A stretch of DNA of 64,000 nucleotides from contig NZ_JADIKM010000002.1 of the NCBI RefSeq assembly GCF_044904665.1, positions 310,001-374,000 on the forward strand, given 5' to 3'. Below the pieces are notes generated by a model. The model made no database searches. It was not told the origin of the DNA and was given only the letters and a program-made list of their open reading frames with translations. This document shows positions 9,098 to 17,471 of the stretch, piece after piece. The position numbers and the translations under genes are program-made. Position 1 is the first letter of the stretch, and each line of letters starts with the position of its first letter. The stretch comes from Dyella_A ginsengisoli (GTDB lineage Bacteria > Pseudomonadota > Gammaproteobacteria > Xanthomonadales > Rhodanobacteraceae).

Positions 9098-10432
9098 ATG
9101 AGCGATTCCGTCAGCAGCACCGCCCGCTACGTCCGCGCCCTGCGCCCCCTGGATGCGGCGCTGATCGTGATTGGCGGCATCATCGGTGGCGGCATCTTCC
9201 TCAATCCGGGCATCGCGGCGCAGCGAACCGAATCGGGGCTGGCGCTGCTGGCGATGTGGGTGGGCGCTGGCGTGCTCACCCTGATCGGCGCGCTCTGCTA
9301 CGCGGAGCTCGGCGCGCGCCGGCCCAGCGCGGGCGGCATCTACGTCTACCTGCGCGAGGCGTTCGGGCCGCTGGCCGGGTTCCTGTTCGGCTGGACCATG
9401 CTGCTAGTGATCTACTCCGGCTCCACCGCGGCGGTGGCCACCATCTTCGCCAGCTACGCCTCGGCGCTGTTCGACCTGCCGCCACGCGCGGCCACCCCGC
9501 TGGCCGCCGCCGCGCTGGCTTTCGTGGCGGGCATCAACCTGTTCGGCATCCGCCTGGGCGCCACCATCCAGAACGCCTTCGCCCTGCTCAAGCTGCTGGC
9601 GGTGGCGGCGCTGGTGGCCTGCGGGCTGTACCTGGCCGGCATCGGCGCCGGCGCGCACGCGGTGCTCGGCGCGGACGAGACGCGCCGCGGCGTCGGCTTC
9701 ATGGGCGCGGCGCTGCCGGTGCTGTTCGCCTATTCCGGCTTCACCTACCTCAACAACCTCGCCGGCGAAGTGGACCAGCCGCAGCGCACGCTGCCGCGCG
9801 CGCTGTTCCTGGGCATGCTCGGGGTGATCCTGGCCTACGCGCTGGTCAACGTGGCCTACCTCGCAGCGCTCGGCCATGACGGCCTCGCCGCCAGCACCGC
9901 GCCGGCGGCGGAAGTGATGCAGCGCGTGTTCGGCACCGTGGGCGCCAAGGTGATCGCGCTGGGTATCGCCATCTCCACGCTGGGCTTCTGCAACATCACC
10001 GTGGTGGCCGGTGCGCGCGTGCTGCAGGTGATGGGCGAGGACGGCCTGTTTTTCCGCTCGGTGGCGCGGCTGCACCCGGTGCATCGCACGCCGAATCTGG
10101 CGCTGGTGCTGCTGGCGGGGTGGTCGATCGTGCTGGTGCTGTCGGGCAGCTACGGCCAGCTGCTGGACTACGCCACCTTCGCCGACTGGCTGGCCTGCGC
10201 GATCGGCGTGGCGACGCTGTTCTGGTATCGCCGCCACGACGGCGGCACGGCCAGCTTTCGCGTGCCGGGCTATCCGCTGCTGCCGCTGGTGTTCATCGGC
10301 GTGATCGGCTGGGTGGTGATCGAGACCATGCGCAGCAACCCGATGAACGCGGGCATCGGCGTGCTGATCATGCTGGCCGGCGTGCCGGTGTACTTCGTGT
10401 GGCGCCGCTTGTTCAGTGCCGCGCGCCCCTAA
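9098..10432 (+). CDS. APC-superfamily amino acid permease
   Basis: A 444-residue inner-membrane transporter with about 12 hydrophobic segments. The first helix has the APC glycine signature GGIIGGGIF after RPLDAALIVI. Helix 6-like GFMGAALPVLFAYSGFTYL and the following NLAGEVDQPQRTLPRAL are typical of basic amino acid/polyamine antiporters and YfnA-like permeases. The substrate cannot be read from sequence. ATG at 9098 follows CTCGAGCCCGAGC; the frame stays open further upstream but without membrane-protein character. Its stop lies 50 bases before the degenerate molybdenum-hydroxylase pair, so the three genes may be cotranscribed. Confidence 0.9.
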   Translation: MSDSVSSTARYVRALRPLDAALIVIGGIIGGGIFLNPGIAAQRTESGLALLAMWVGAGVLTLIGALCYAELGARRPSAGGIYVYLREAFGPLAGFLFGWTMLLVIYSGSTAAVATIFASYASALFDLPPRAATPLAAAALAFVAGINLFGIRLGATIQNAFALLKLLAVAALVACGLYLAGIGAGAHAVLGADETRRGVGFMGAALPVLFAYSGFTYLNNLAGEVDQPQRTLPRALFLGMLGVILAYALVNVAYLAALGHDGLAASTAPAAEVMQRVFGTVGAKVIALGIAISTLGFCNITVVAGARVLQVMGEDGLFFRSVARLHPVHRTPNLALVLLAGWSIVLVLSGSYGQLLDYATFADWLACAIGVATLFWYRRHDGGTASFRVPGYPLLPLVFIGVIGWVVIETMRSNPMNAGIGVLIMLAGVPVYFVWRRLFSAARP

Positions 10433-10433
10433 T

Positions 10434-10451
10434 CGCATCGCGTGATGCGAA
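10434..10451. promoter_or_regulatory. Small hairpin between permease and [2Fe-2S] gene
   Basis: TCGCATC-GCGT-GATGCGA is a perfect 7-bp stem directly after the permease stop. It has no T-run and is followed by GGGAG and the next start codon. It could be a processing site, an attenuator or an operator. Confidence 0.35.
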
Positions 10452-10482
10452 AATGCCGCGTTCGCTGACGGGAGTGCTTTAG

Positions 10483-11019
10483 ATGGCGCAGTTGCAGGGC
10501 CAGGATCATCTGGACGTTCCGGAAAACACCATCGTCCCGGAGAAAATCCGCGCCGGCATCGCGCTGCAGATCAACGGCGAGGGCTACCGCCACACCGGCG
10601 ATCCCGACATGCCTCTGCTGTGGTACCTGCGCGACGTGCTGCAGCTCACCGGCACCAAGTACGCCGATGCGAAAGGCCTGGGCGGCGCCGACCTGGTGCT
10701 TATCGACGGCAAGGCGACGTCCGCCATCACCGTGCCGATGGGCAAGCTGGCCGGCCGCCAGGTGACCACGGTAGAGGGCCTGGCCGGCGCCGACGGCGCC
10801 CTGCATCCACTGCAGCAGGCCTTTATCGACGAGGACGCGATCGGCTGCGGCTACTGCACCGCCGGCTGGCTGATCGCCGGCGTCGACCTGCTGCGCCGCC
10901 ACCCGCATCCAAGCGATGCCGACATCGACACCCTGCCCAACCTGTGCCGCTGCGGCTGCCAGAGCCGCGTGCGCAAGGCACTCCAGCGCGCCGGTACCGC
11001 CAAGGGAGCGCAGGCATGA
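10483..11019 (+). CDS. Degenerate (2Fe-2S)-binding subunit of a molybdenum hydroxylase-like complex
   Basis: A 178-residue relative of the small subunit of xanthine dehydrogenase/isoquinoline 1-oxidoreductase enzymes. The C-terminal [2Fe-2S] domain keeps its ligands (C122, C125, C155, C157 in CGYC and LCRCGC). The N-terminal plant-ferredoxin-type domain keeps its fold cues (PLLWYLRDVLQLTGTK), but all four cluster cysteines are gone. Against the intact paralogue at 25911, C38, C43, C46 and C58 correspond to D62, G67, D70 and I82. The N-terminus is about 25 residues longer. Its stop overlaps the start of the molybdopterin subunit (ATGA). It is probably still translated with its partner; electron transfer, if any, could use only one cluster. 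Confidence 0.85.
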   Translation: MAQLQGQDHLDVPENTIVPEKIRAGIALQINGEGYRHTGDPDMPLLWYLRDVLQLTGTKYADAKGLGGADLVLIDGKATSAITVPMGKLAGRQVTTVEGLAGADGALHPLQQAFIDEDAIGCGYCTAGWLIAGVDLLRRHPHPSDADIDTLPNLCRCGCQSRVRKALQRAGTAKGAQA

Positions 11020-13274
11020 GCGGCCGCATCGAGCTCTCGCGCCGCCGCTTCTTGCAGGTGCTGGCCGGCGCCACCGGCGCGCTGGTGGTGGGCATTCCGC
11101 TGGTCGACGCCGCCGACGCACCGGTGCCCGCCGGCTGGCTGGGCGACACGCTTTACGGACTTGGCGCCTACGTGCGCATCAACGCCGACGGCAGCGTGCT
11201 GATCGGCGCGCGCGACCCGGAAACCGGCACCGGCGCGGCCACCGCGCTGGCGCGCATCATTGCCGACGAACTCGATGCCGACTGGTCCAGCGTGAAGGTG
11301 ATCGGGCTGGGGCCGGCCACCGAGGACGCCAACGGCAAGCCCCGCTTCGTCTACGGCCACCAGCTCGGCGGCACCGGCAGCTCGGTGCCGGCGGCGTGGA
11401 ACGACCTGCGCCAGGCTGGCGCCCTGGCCCGCTGGCTGCTCGCCCAGGCCGCCGCGCGCCAGCTCGGCGTGCCGGCCGACCAGCTGCGCTGCGAGGCCGG
11501 CCGCGTGATCAGCCGCGACGGCCGCCGCCTGGACTACGGCAGCCTCGCCCAGGCCGCCGCGCGGATCGATCCGCCCAAGGCCCCCGTCGCACTGAAGACG
11601 CCCGACCGCTACACGCTGATCGGCCAACCCGCGGGCGACGCCGACGCGCTGGCGCTGGTCACCGGCGCCGCGCGCTTCGCCATCGACCACGCGCCCGGCG
11701 ATGCGGTGGTTGCGGTGCTGCTGCACTGCCCGTGGCCCGACGGCAGCCTGGACCGCATCGACACCAGCAAGGCGCTCGCCGTGAAGGGCGTGCTGAAGGT
11801 GCTGCAACTGGCGCCGGAAGCGGGCCAGTCGGTCGGCGCCACGCCGCGCTCCGCTGCCGTGGCAGTGGTGGCGGAAACCACCTGGGCGGCCCTGCAGGGC
11901 CGCGCCGCGCTGGATGTGAAGTGGAAACCGGGCGCCGCCGGCAGCGAATCCACCGCCGCGCTCGAACAGCAGGCGCTCGCACTGCTGGCGGCCGCCGACG
12001 CCGCGCCGACCACGCGCGTACGCGACGACGGCGACGTCATCGCCGCCGGCAAGAAGGCCGCCCGCCGCATCGAGGCCACCTACGTGCAGCCGTGGCTGGC
12101 GCACGCCACCGCCGAGCCGATGAACTGCACGGTGCGGCTGGAGAAGGACCGCGCCGAACTCGTCATCCCCACCCAGGCGCCGCAGGACGCCTGGACCGTG
12201 GTGCAGCGCCTCACCGGCCTCACCGCCGCGCAGATCGACATCCGCGTGCCGCGCGTGGGCGGCGGCTACGGTCGCCGGCTCGACCACGACTTCGTCGCCG
12301 AAGCGGTGATGCTGGCGAAGATGCTCGACAAACCCGTGCGTCTGCTGTGGACGCGCGAGGACGACCTCACCCACGACTTCTACCGCTCCGGCAGCGTGCA
12401 CACGATGCAGGCGGTGATCGATCGCAAGCGCAAGGTGACTGCCTGGAACCAGCGCATCGCCAGCGCGCCCGCGCTGGTCGGCCGCGGCGTGCCGGACGAT
12501 CGCCTGTGGATGTCCGAGGCCAGCGCCGGCCAGCTGCCGGGCGGGCTGGTGCCCAACTTCCGCAGCGACTGGTATGCCCTGCAGTCCGCCACGCCGCGAG
12601 GCCCGATGCGCGGCATGCCCGACGTCGCCAACGCGTTTGCGGTGGAGAGCTTCATCGACGAGATCGCGCACGTGATGCGCGAGAACCCGCTGGACACCCG
12701 CCTGCGCCTGCTTGGCGAAGCGCGCCAGCTGCCGCTGCCCAACGGCGGCGCGCTCGACACCGGTCGCCTCGCCAACGTGCTCAAGCTCGCCGCCGAACGC
12801 ATCGGCTGGGGCGACTGGCTGCACACCGTCAACGGCCTGGGCATCGCCAGCTGGCATCTCGGCGGTGCCTACGTGGCCCACGCGGTCGAGGCCTCCATGA
12901 AAGGTGAGCAGCTGACCATCGAGCGCGTCGTCTGCGTCGCCGACGTCGGCCGCGTGATCAACCCCAAGGGCCTGGAAGGCCAGCTCGCCGGCGCCACGCT
13001 GGACGCGCTCTCGCAGGCGCTCAACCTCGCCATCACGGTGAAGGACGGCCAGGTGCAGCAGCACGACTGGAAGGCCTACCCGCTGGCCACGATGGCGCAG
13101 CTGCCGAACACGGTCGAGGTGATCGTGGTGGCCGACGACGACCGCCCGCCCACCGGCGCCAGCTTCCTCGCCATGCCCACCGCTGCGCCGGCGCTGGCCA
13201 ACGCGGTGTTCCGCGCCACGGCGGTGCGCGTGCGCCGGCTGCCACTGATGAAGGAACTGCTGCGCCTGCTGTGA
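11016..13274 (+). CDS. Xanthine dehydrogenase-family molybdopterin-binding subunit with altered active site
   Basis: A 752-residue IorB-like large subunit. It opens with a twin-arginine signal (LSRRRFLQVLAGATGALVVG). The molybdopterin cytosine dinucleotide loop RVGGGYGRRLDHDF is near residues 415-430 and the IorB-type PTQAPQDAW just before it. In this family a glutamate in GxGE near the C-terminus is the catalytic base. Here the equivalent stretch aligns without gaps to the paralogue at 26374 (E729) but reads TGASF, giving F717. The enzyme may therefore be inactive as a hydroxylase or have another role. ATGA overlap with the small subunit implies translational coupling. A GC-rich hairpin follows at 13286. 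Confidence 0.88.
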   Translation: MSGRIELSRRRFLQVLAGATGALVVGIPLVDAADAPVPAGWLGDTLYGLGAYVRINADGSVLIGARDPETGTGAATALARIIADELDADWSSVKVIGLGPATEDANGKPRFVYGHQLGGTGSSVPAAWNDLRQAGALARWLLAQAAARQLGVPADQLRCEAGRVISRDGRRLDYGSLAQAAARIDPPKAPVALKTPDRYTLIGQPAGDADALALVTGAARFAIDHAPGDAVVAVLLHCPWPDGSLDRIDTSKALAVKGVLKVLQLAPEAGQSVGATPRSAAVAVVAETTWAALQGRAALDVKWKPGAAGSESTAALEQQALALLAAADAAPTTRVRDDGDVIAAGKKAARRIEATYVQPWLAHATAEPMNCTVRLEKDRAELVIPTQAPQDAWTVVQRLTGLTAAQIDIRVPRVGGGYGRRLDHDFVAEAVMLAKMLDKPVRLLWTREDDLTHDFYRSGSVHTMQAVIDRKRKVTAWNQRIASAPALVGRGVPDDRLWMSEASAGQLPGGLVPNFRSDWYALQSATPRGPMRGMPDVANAFAVESFIDEIAHVMRENPLDTRLRLLGEARQLPLPNGGALDTGRLANVLKLAAERIGWGDWLHTVNGLGIASWHLGGAYVAHAVEASMKGEQLTIERVVCVADVGRVINPKGLEGQLAGATLDALSQALNLAITVKDGQVQQHDWKAYPLATMAQLPNTVEVIVVADDDRPPTGASFLAMPTAAPALANAVFRATAVRVRRLPLMKELLRLL

Positions 13275-13285
13275 TTCACGCCGTC

Positions 13286-13310
13286 CTGCCCCGGACCAGG
13301 TCCGGGGCAG
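13286..13310. terminator. Palindrome after the molybdopterin subunit gene
   Basis: CTGCCCCGGACC-A-GGTCCGGGGCAG is a perfect 25-base palindrome 11 bases after the stop codon. It likely acts as a transcript end or stabiliser; it lacks a U-tract. Confidence 0.55.
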
Positions 13311-13482
13311 ACTCGGCCGCGAAGCGCGCGTGGAGAGCGGCCAGGCACGGCCACGGCGAGGCGCGCGGAAGTCGGAGGACAGCGGGCCGGCCGTTAGCCG
13401 CACCCGCGCGGTGCGGTCCGCCCACGCTCGCCTGATCCACTGCGCCGCATCCCGACCGCGCTGCCGTCCGTACCTTGGGGCC

Positions 13483-14970
13483 ATGCCCCAAACCGCTCTC
13501 ATCTGGCTCAAGCGCGACCTGCGCACGGACGACCACGCCCCACTCGCCGCGGCGGCGCAGTTCGACGCGGCCGCCGCCGTGTACGTGATCGAGCCGGCGT
13601 GGCTAGCCAGCGCCGAGTGCGACAGCCAGCACGTCGCCTTCGCGCTGGAGGGTCTGGGCGAACTGCGCCGCACGCTGGCCGCACGCGGCCTGCCACTGCT
13701 GGTGCGGGTGGGCGAGGTGCGTGCCGTGTTCGACGCGCTGCGCGCAGCGTTTGCGTTCACCCATCTGCTCAGCCACGAGGAAACCGGCCCGGGCTGGAGC
13801 TTCGAGCGCGACCGCGCCGTCGCCGCCTGGTGTCGCGAACGCGGTGTGCGATGGCAGGAATGGGCGCAGACCGGCGTGGTGCGACGCCTGCGCACGCGCG
13901 ACGGCTGGGCACGCCGCTGGCAGGCGCGGATGGGCGCCGTGCCGGTCGACATGCCGGCCCGCTGGCGCGGCGCCGCCGCGCTGGTGAACGACGACGTGCC
14001 GGACCTGCGCGCACTGGGCCTTCCCGCCCACGGCAGGACGCTGCAGCGCTCCGGCGAAGCGGCCGCGCAGGCCACGCTGACGAGCTTCCTCGACCACCGC
14101 TATCTGAAGGCGATCTCCAGCCCGCTCAGCGCCGAAACCGGCGGCAGCCGGCTGAGTCCCTACCTCGCCTTCGGCATGCTCTCGCTGCGTCGGGTGCATC
14201 ACGCCACCGAGGCGGCGATCGCGCGCAGCGACGATGCGTTCGTGCGCCGCGCACTGCGCGGCTTCGCGGGTCGGCTGCGCTGGCACTGCCACTTCATGCA
14301 GAAGCTGGAGACGCAGCCGTCCATGGAGTTCCGCAACCTCGCGCGCAGCGCGGACGGGCTGCGCGAGGGCGCGTTCGACCGCGCCCGCCTCGAGGCGTGG
14401 TGCGCCGGGCAGACCGGCTATCCGATGGTCGACGCCTGCATGCGCGCGATGCTGGTGAGCTTCGCCGCCTACCACCTGTGGCTGCACTGGCGCGAGCCGG
14501 GGCTGTTCCTGGGGCGCCAGTTCCTCGACTTCGAGGCCGGCATCCACTGGAGCCAGATGCAGATGCAGAGCGGCACCACCGGCATCAACACGCTGCGCGT
14601 GTACTCGCCGACCAAGCAGGCGCGCGAGCAGGACCCGGACGGCGTGTTCATCCGCCGCTGGGTACCGGAGCTCGCGCGCGTGCCGCTGCCGCTGCTGGCC
14701 GAGCCGTGGCGCATGGCGCCCTCGCAGCAGCGCAGCGCTGGCTGCGTGCTGGGCAGCGACTACCCGCTGCCGGTGGTCGACGAGCGCCTGGCCGTGGCCG
14801 AGGCGAAACGGCGCCTGTACGCGATCCGGCGCGAGCCGCAGGCGCGCGACGAGGCGCAGGCGATCCAGGCCCGGCACGGTTCGCGCCGCAGCGGCCTGCC
14901 GCCCACCACCCGGCGTCGACGCGGTTCCGGCGACGCCGCTCCCTCCCCGCAAGCCGACCTGTTCGCATGA
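13483..14970 (+). CDS. Cryptochrome/DNA photolyase family flavoprotein, full length
   Basis: A 495-residue protein with both photolyase domains. Residues 1 to about 130 are the antenna-binding Rossmann-like domain (LIWLKRDLRTDDH at the very N-terminus) and about 200-450 the helical FAD-binding domain (SPYLAFGMLS, FAGRLRWHCHF, QTGYPMVDACMRAM, GTTGINTLRVYSPTKQA). The FAD-domain wording differs from classical class I CPD photolyases such as E. coli PhrB, so repair specificity (CPD or 6-4) or photoreceptor function is open. ATG at 13483 is the only start that puts the motif at the N-terminus. Its stop overlaps the start of a second photolyase-like gene. Confidence 0.88.
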   Translation: MPQTALIWLKRDLRTDDHAPLAAAAQFDAAAAVYVIEPAWLASAECDSQHVAFALEGLGELRRTLAARGLPLLVRVGEVRAVFDALRAAFAFTHLLSHEETGPGWSFERDRAVAAWCRERGVRWQEWAQTGVVRRLRTRDGWARRWQARMGAVPVDMPARWRGAAALVNDDVPDLRALGLPAHGRTLQRSGEAAAQATLTSFLDHRYLKAISSPLSAETGGSRLSPYLAFGMLSLRRVHHATEAAIARSDDAFVRRALRGFAGRLRWHCHFMQKLETQPSMEFRNLARSADGLREGAFDRARLEAWCAGQTGYPMVDACMRAMLVSFAAYHLWLHWREPGLFLGRQFLDFEAGIHWSQMQMQSGTTGINTLRVYSPTKQAREQDPDGVFIRRWVPELARVPLPLLAEPWRMAPSQQRSAGCVLGSDYPLPVVDERLAVAEAKRRLYAIRREPQARDEAQAIQARHGSRRSGLPPTTRRRRGSGDAAPSPQADLFA

Positions 14971-16139
14971 GCACGCCTTTCTTTCCCGCCTCACGCGAAG
15001 CCGCGCTCGCCCGGCTCGCCGCCGTGCGCCCGGCCGACTACGCGCGCAGCCGCAATGCGATCGAGGGCGCGGTGACGCGGCTGTCGCCCTACCTCAGCCA
15101 CGGCGTGCTGACCCTGCCCGACGTGCACGCCGACATTGCCGCACGCTTCGCGCTGGCTCCGCAGCACAAGCTGGTCTACGAGTTCGGCTGGCGCGAGTAT
15201 TTCCACCACGTGTGGCGCCACCGCGGCGACGCCATCTTCGCTTCGCTGCACGACGGCCCGCTGCCGGAGACGGCCTACGCGCGCGAGCTGCCGCCGGACC
15301 TCCGCGAAGGCCGCACCGGCGTGCCGGCGGTCGACCGCGCGGTGGCCGAGCTGTACGCCACCGGTTACCTGCACAACCACGGGCGCATGTGGCTGGCCAG
15401 CTACGTGGTGCACCTGCGCAAGGTGCACTGGCGTGCGGGCGCCGACTGGCTCTACGGCCACCTGCTCGACGGCGACCTGGCCAGCAATCACCTCAGCTGG
15501 CAGTGGGTGGCCGGCACCGGCAGCCACAAGCCGTATCTGTTCAATGCCGAGAATGTGGCCAGGTACGCGCCGCGCGACTGGCACAGCCCCGGCACGGTGG
15601 TCGACCGCAGCTACGAGGCGTTGGACCGCATGGCGCGGCATCCCGATGCCGCCGCTGCCGCGGGCATCCGCCTGACCGATCCCGCGCTGGACGAACCGCC
15701 GCTGCTGCACGCGCCGCCCGCGCACGCTGGCTACGCCGCACCCGATGCACGGGCTGTCGCCGGCCGCGACGTGTGGCTGATTCACCCCTGGGCGCTGCGC
15801 GCGCCGCCGGCCGATCTGCCCGAAGGCACGGTGACGGTGGCCATCGCCGTGGCCGAATGGCACGCGCGCTGGCCGTGGTCACCGGGGCGCTGGGCGTTTG
15901 TGGCCGGGCTGCAGGACTCGCTTGCGGCGCACTGCTGGTACGGCGACGTGGCGTCGCTGCACGTGGCGCTGGCCGGCGCGCGCAGCGTGCATGGCGTGGA
16001 CGATCCGCACCTGGGTAGCGAACTACGCCAGCTTCGCGCCGACGGCGCGCTGCGCCCCACCCCGCGCCTGTTCGCGCCGGTGGAGCGCGCCTGCGCCAGC
16101 TTCTCGCAGTGGTGGCACCGCACTCGGCTCGACGCCTGA
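14967..16139 (+). CDS. Photolyase FAD-binding-domain protein lacking the antenna domain
   Basis: A 390-residue protein starting directly in the helical FAD domain (RLSPYLSHGVLTLPDV near residue 35). It carries the strong cofactor signatures KLVYEFGWREYF, HNHGRMWLASYV and GDLASNHLSWQWVAGTGS (about residues 170-190). No N-terminal Rossmann/antenna domain is present, and this is not a truncation artefact because the upstream DNA codes for the preceding photolyase in another frame. The C-terminal 150 residues (from about 250; WLIHPWALRAPP, HARWPWSPGRWAFVAGLQ) form an extra domain I do not recognise. It overlaps the previous gene by ATGA, so both are made together. Confidence 0.85.
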   Translation: MSTPFFPASREAALARLAAVRPADYARSRNAIEGAVTRLSPYLSHGVLTLPDVHADIAARFALAPQHKLVYEFGWREYFHHVWRHRGDAIFASLHDGPLPETAYARELPPDLREGRTGVPAVDRAVAELYATGYLHNHGRMWLASYVVHLRKVHWRAGADWLYGHLLDGDLASNHLSWQWVAGTGSHKPYLFNAENVARYAPRDWHSPGTVVDRSYEALDRMARHPDAAAAAGIRLTDPALDEPPLLHAPPAHAGYAAPDARAVAGRDVWLIHPWALRAPPADLPEGTVTVAIAVAEWHARWPWSPGRWAFVAGLQDSLAAHCWYGDVASLHVALAGARSVHGVDDPHLGSELRQLRADGALRPTPRLFAPVERACASFSQWWHRTRLDA

Positions 16140-16179
16140 GGCGAGGCAGCGTCACAGGGTGAGCACATTACATTGCACA

Positions 16180-16190
16180 CAATTCAATTG
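16180..16190. promoter_or_regulatory. Candidate OhrR operator upstream of the old yellow enzyme gene
   Basis: CAATT-C-AATTG is a perfect inverted repeat with the AATT-N-AATT core described for OhrR operators in Bacillus and Xanthomonas. It sits in a locally AT-rich stretch (16165-16200) 112 bases before the OYE start. An OhrR-type repressor is encoded two genes downstream. Promoter elements overlap it but are not clear-cut. Confidence 0.55.
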
Positions 16191-16301
16191 CTTGAAACAT
16201 GACTAGCCAGCCCCATCCCTGAGCGAGCACCGACGCGGTGCCGTCCGGTTTCCCGGTCGCTGCGCCCGCACCCTCCGAACCATCCCCCAAAAGGAGTTTC
16301 C

Positions 16302-17402
16302 ATGACCGATCACGCCGCTTCGGCCGACGTCGACGTCCTGTTCCAGCCGATCACCGTGGGCGAGCTGAAGCTGCCCAATCGCATCGTGATGGCCCCGCTC
16401 ACCCGCAACCGCGCGGGCGAGGGCAACACCGTGGGCGACCTGCAGGCCACCTACTACAGCCAGCGCGCCAGCGCCGGGCTGATCATCGCCGAGGCTACCC
16501 AGGTGGTGCCGGAAGGCCAGGGCTACATCGCCACCCCGGGCATCCATTCGCCCGGGCAGATAAAGAGCTGGAAGGAAGTGACCGACGCCGTGCACGCCGC
16601 CGGCGGGCGCATCGTGCTGCAGCTGTGGCACGTGGGCCGCATCTCGCATACCTCGCTGCAGCCCGGCGGCAAGGCGCCGGTGGCGCCGTCGGCGATCCGT
16701 GCCGAGGCCAAGGTGTTCACCGCGGAGGGCTTCAGCGACGTCTCCATGCCGCGTGCGCTGGAACTCGACGAAATTCCCGCGCTGGTCGACAGCTACCGCC
16801 AGGCCGCGCGCCACGCCATCGAGGCCGGCTTCGACGGGGTCGAGGTGCACGCCGCCAACGGCTACCTGATCGACCAGTTCCTGCGCGACAAGTCCAACCA
16901 GCGCACCGACGCCTACGGCGGCAGCATCGAGAACCGCACCCGGCTGCTGTTTGAAGTGTGCGAGGCGGTGGCGAAGGAAATCGGGGCCGGCCGCACCGGC
17001 GTGCGGCTGTCGCCGCTGACCTCGTTCGGCGACATCGCCGACAGCGATCCGCAGGCGCTGTTCAATCGCGCGGTGGAACGTCTGGCCACACTTGATCTCG
17101 CCTTCATCCACGTGATCGAGGGCGAGACCGGAGGCGACCGCGCGCCGCAGCCGTTCGACTACGCCGCCATGCGCAAGCCGTTCAGGGGCGCGTGGATCGT
17201 CAACAACGGCTACGACCGCGCCATGGCGATCGACGCGGTGGCCAGCGGCAAGGCCGACCTGGTGGCGTTTGGCCGTCCGTTCATCAGCAATCCCGACCTG
17301 TCGCACCGGCTGCGCCAGAACGCGCCGCTGAACGCGCTGGACGCCGACACGCTGTACGGCGGCGGCGCCAAGGGCTACACCGACTACCCGGCGCTGGCCT
17401 GA
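16302..17402 (+). CDS. Old yellow enzyme-family alkene reductase (NemA-like)
   Basis: A 366-residue FMN-dependent NAD(P)H:flavin oxidoreductase with a TIM-barrel fold. Visible: LFQPITVGELKLPNRIVMAPLTRNRA at the N-terminus (FMN-binding PLTR), QLWHVGRISH, GFDGVEVHAANGYLIDQFL (the substrate-binding H-x-x-N pair), NQRTDAYGGS, and the FMN-phosphate loop DLVAFGRPFISNPDL. The family reduces alpha,beta-unsaturated carbonyls, nitroesters and nitroaromatics in the cytosol. AAAAGGAG precedes the ATG. The candidate OhrR operator upstream and ohrR downstream suggest induction by organic peroxides or electrophiles. A long GC-rich hairpin potential lies just after the stop (about 17408-17452). Confidence 0.93.
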   Translation: MTDHAASADVDVLFQPITVGELKLPNRIVMAPLTRNRAGEGNTVGDLQATYYSQRASAGLIIAEATQVVPEGQGYIATPGIHSPGQIKSWKEVTDAVHAAGGRIVLQLWHVGRISHTSLQPGGKAPVAPSAIRAEAKVFTAEGFSDVSMPRALELDEIPALVDSYRQAARHAIEAGFDGVEVHAANGYLIDQFLRDKSNQRTDAYGGSIENRTRLLFEVCEAVAKEIGAGRTGVRLSPLTSFGDIADSDPQALFNRAVERLATLDLAFIHVIEGETGGDRAPQPFDYAAMRKPFRGAWIVNNGYDRAMAIDAVASGKADLVAFGRPFISNPDLSHRLRQNAPLNALDADTLYGGGAKGYTDYPALA

Positions 17403-17471
17403 CCCACCGCGCGGCGCGGGCGGGCCATCCGATGGCTTGTCCGCGCCGCGCGCGTGCTGCACCCTCGCGCC

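Noticed and set aside
10851..14075. 1074-residue open frame on the - strand
   Set aside because: It covers parts of two genes with clear motifs on the other strand and shows none of its own.
16141..16301. FNR/CRP-like site before the old yellow enzyme gene
   Set aside because: The only clear symmetry is AATT-C-AATT, which fits OhrR better; no TTGAT-N4-ATCAA or TGTGA-N6-TCACA is present.
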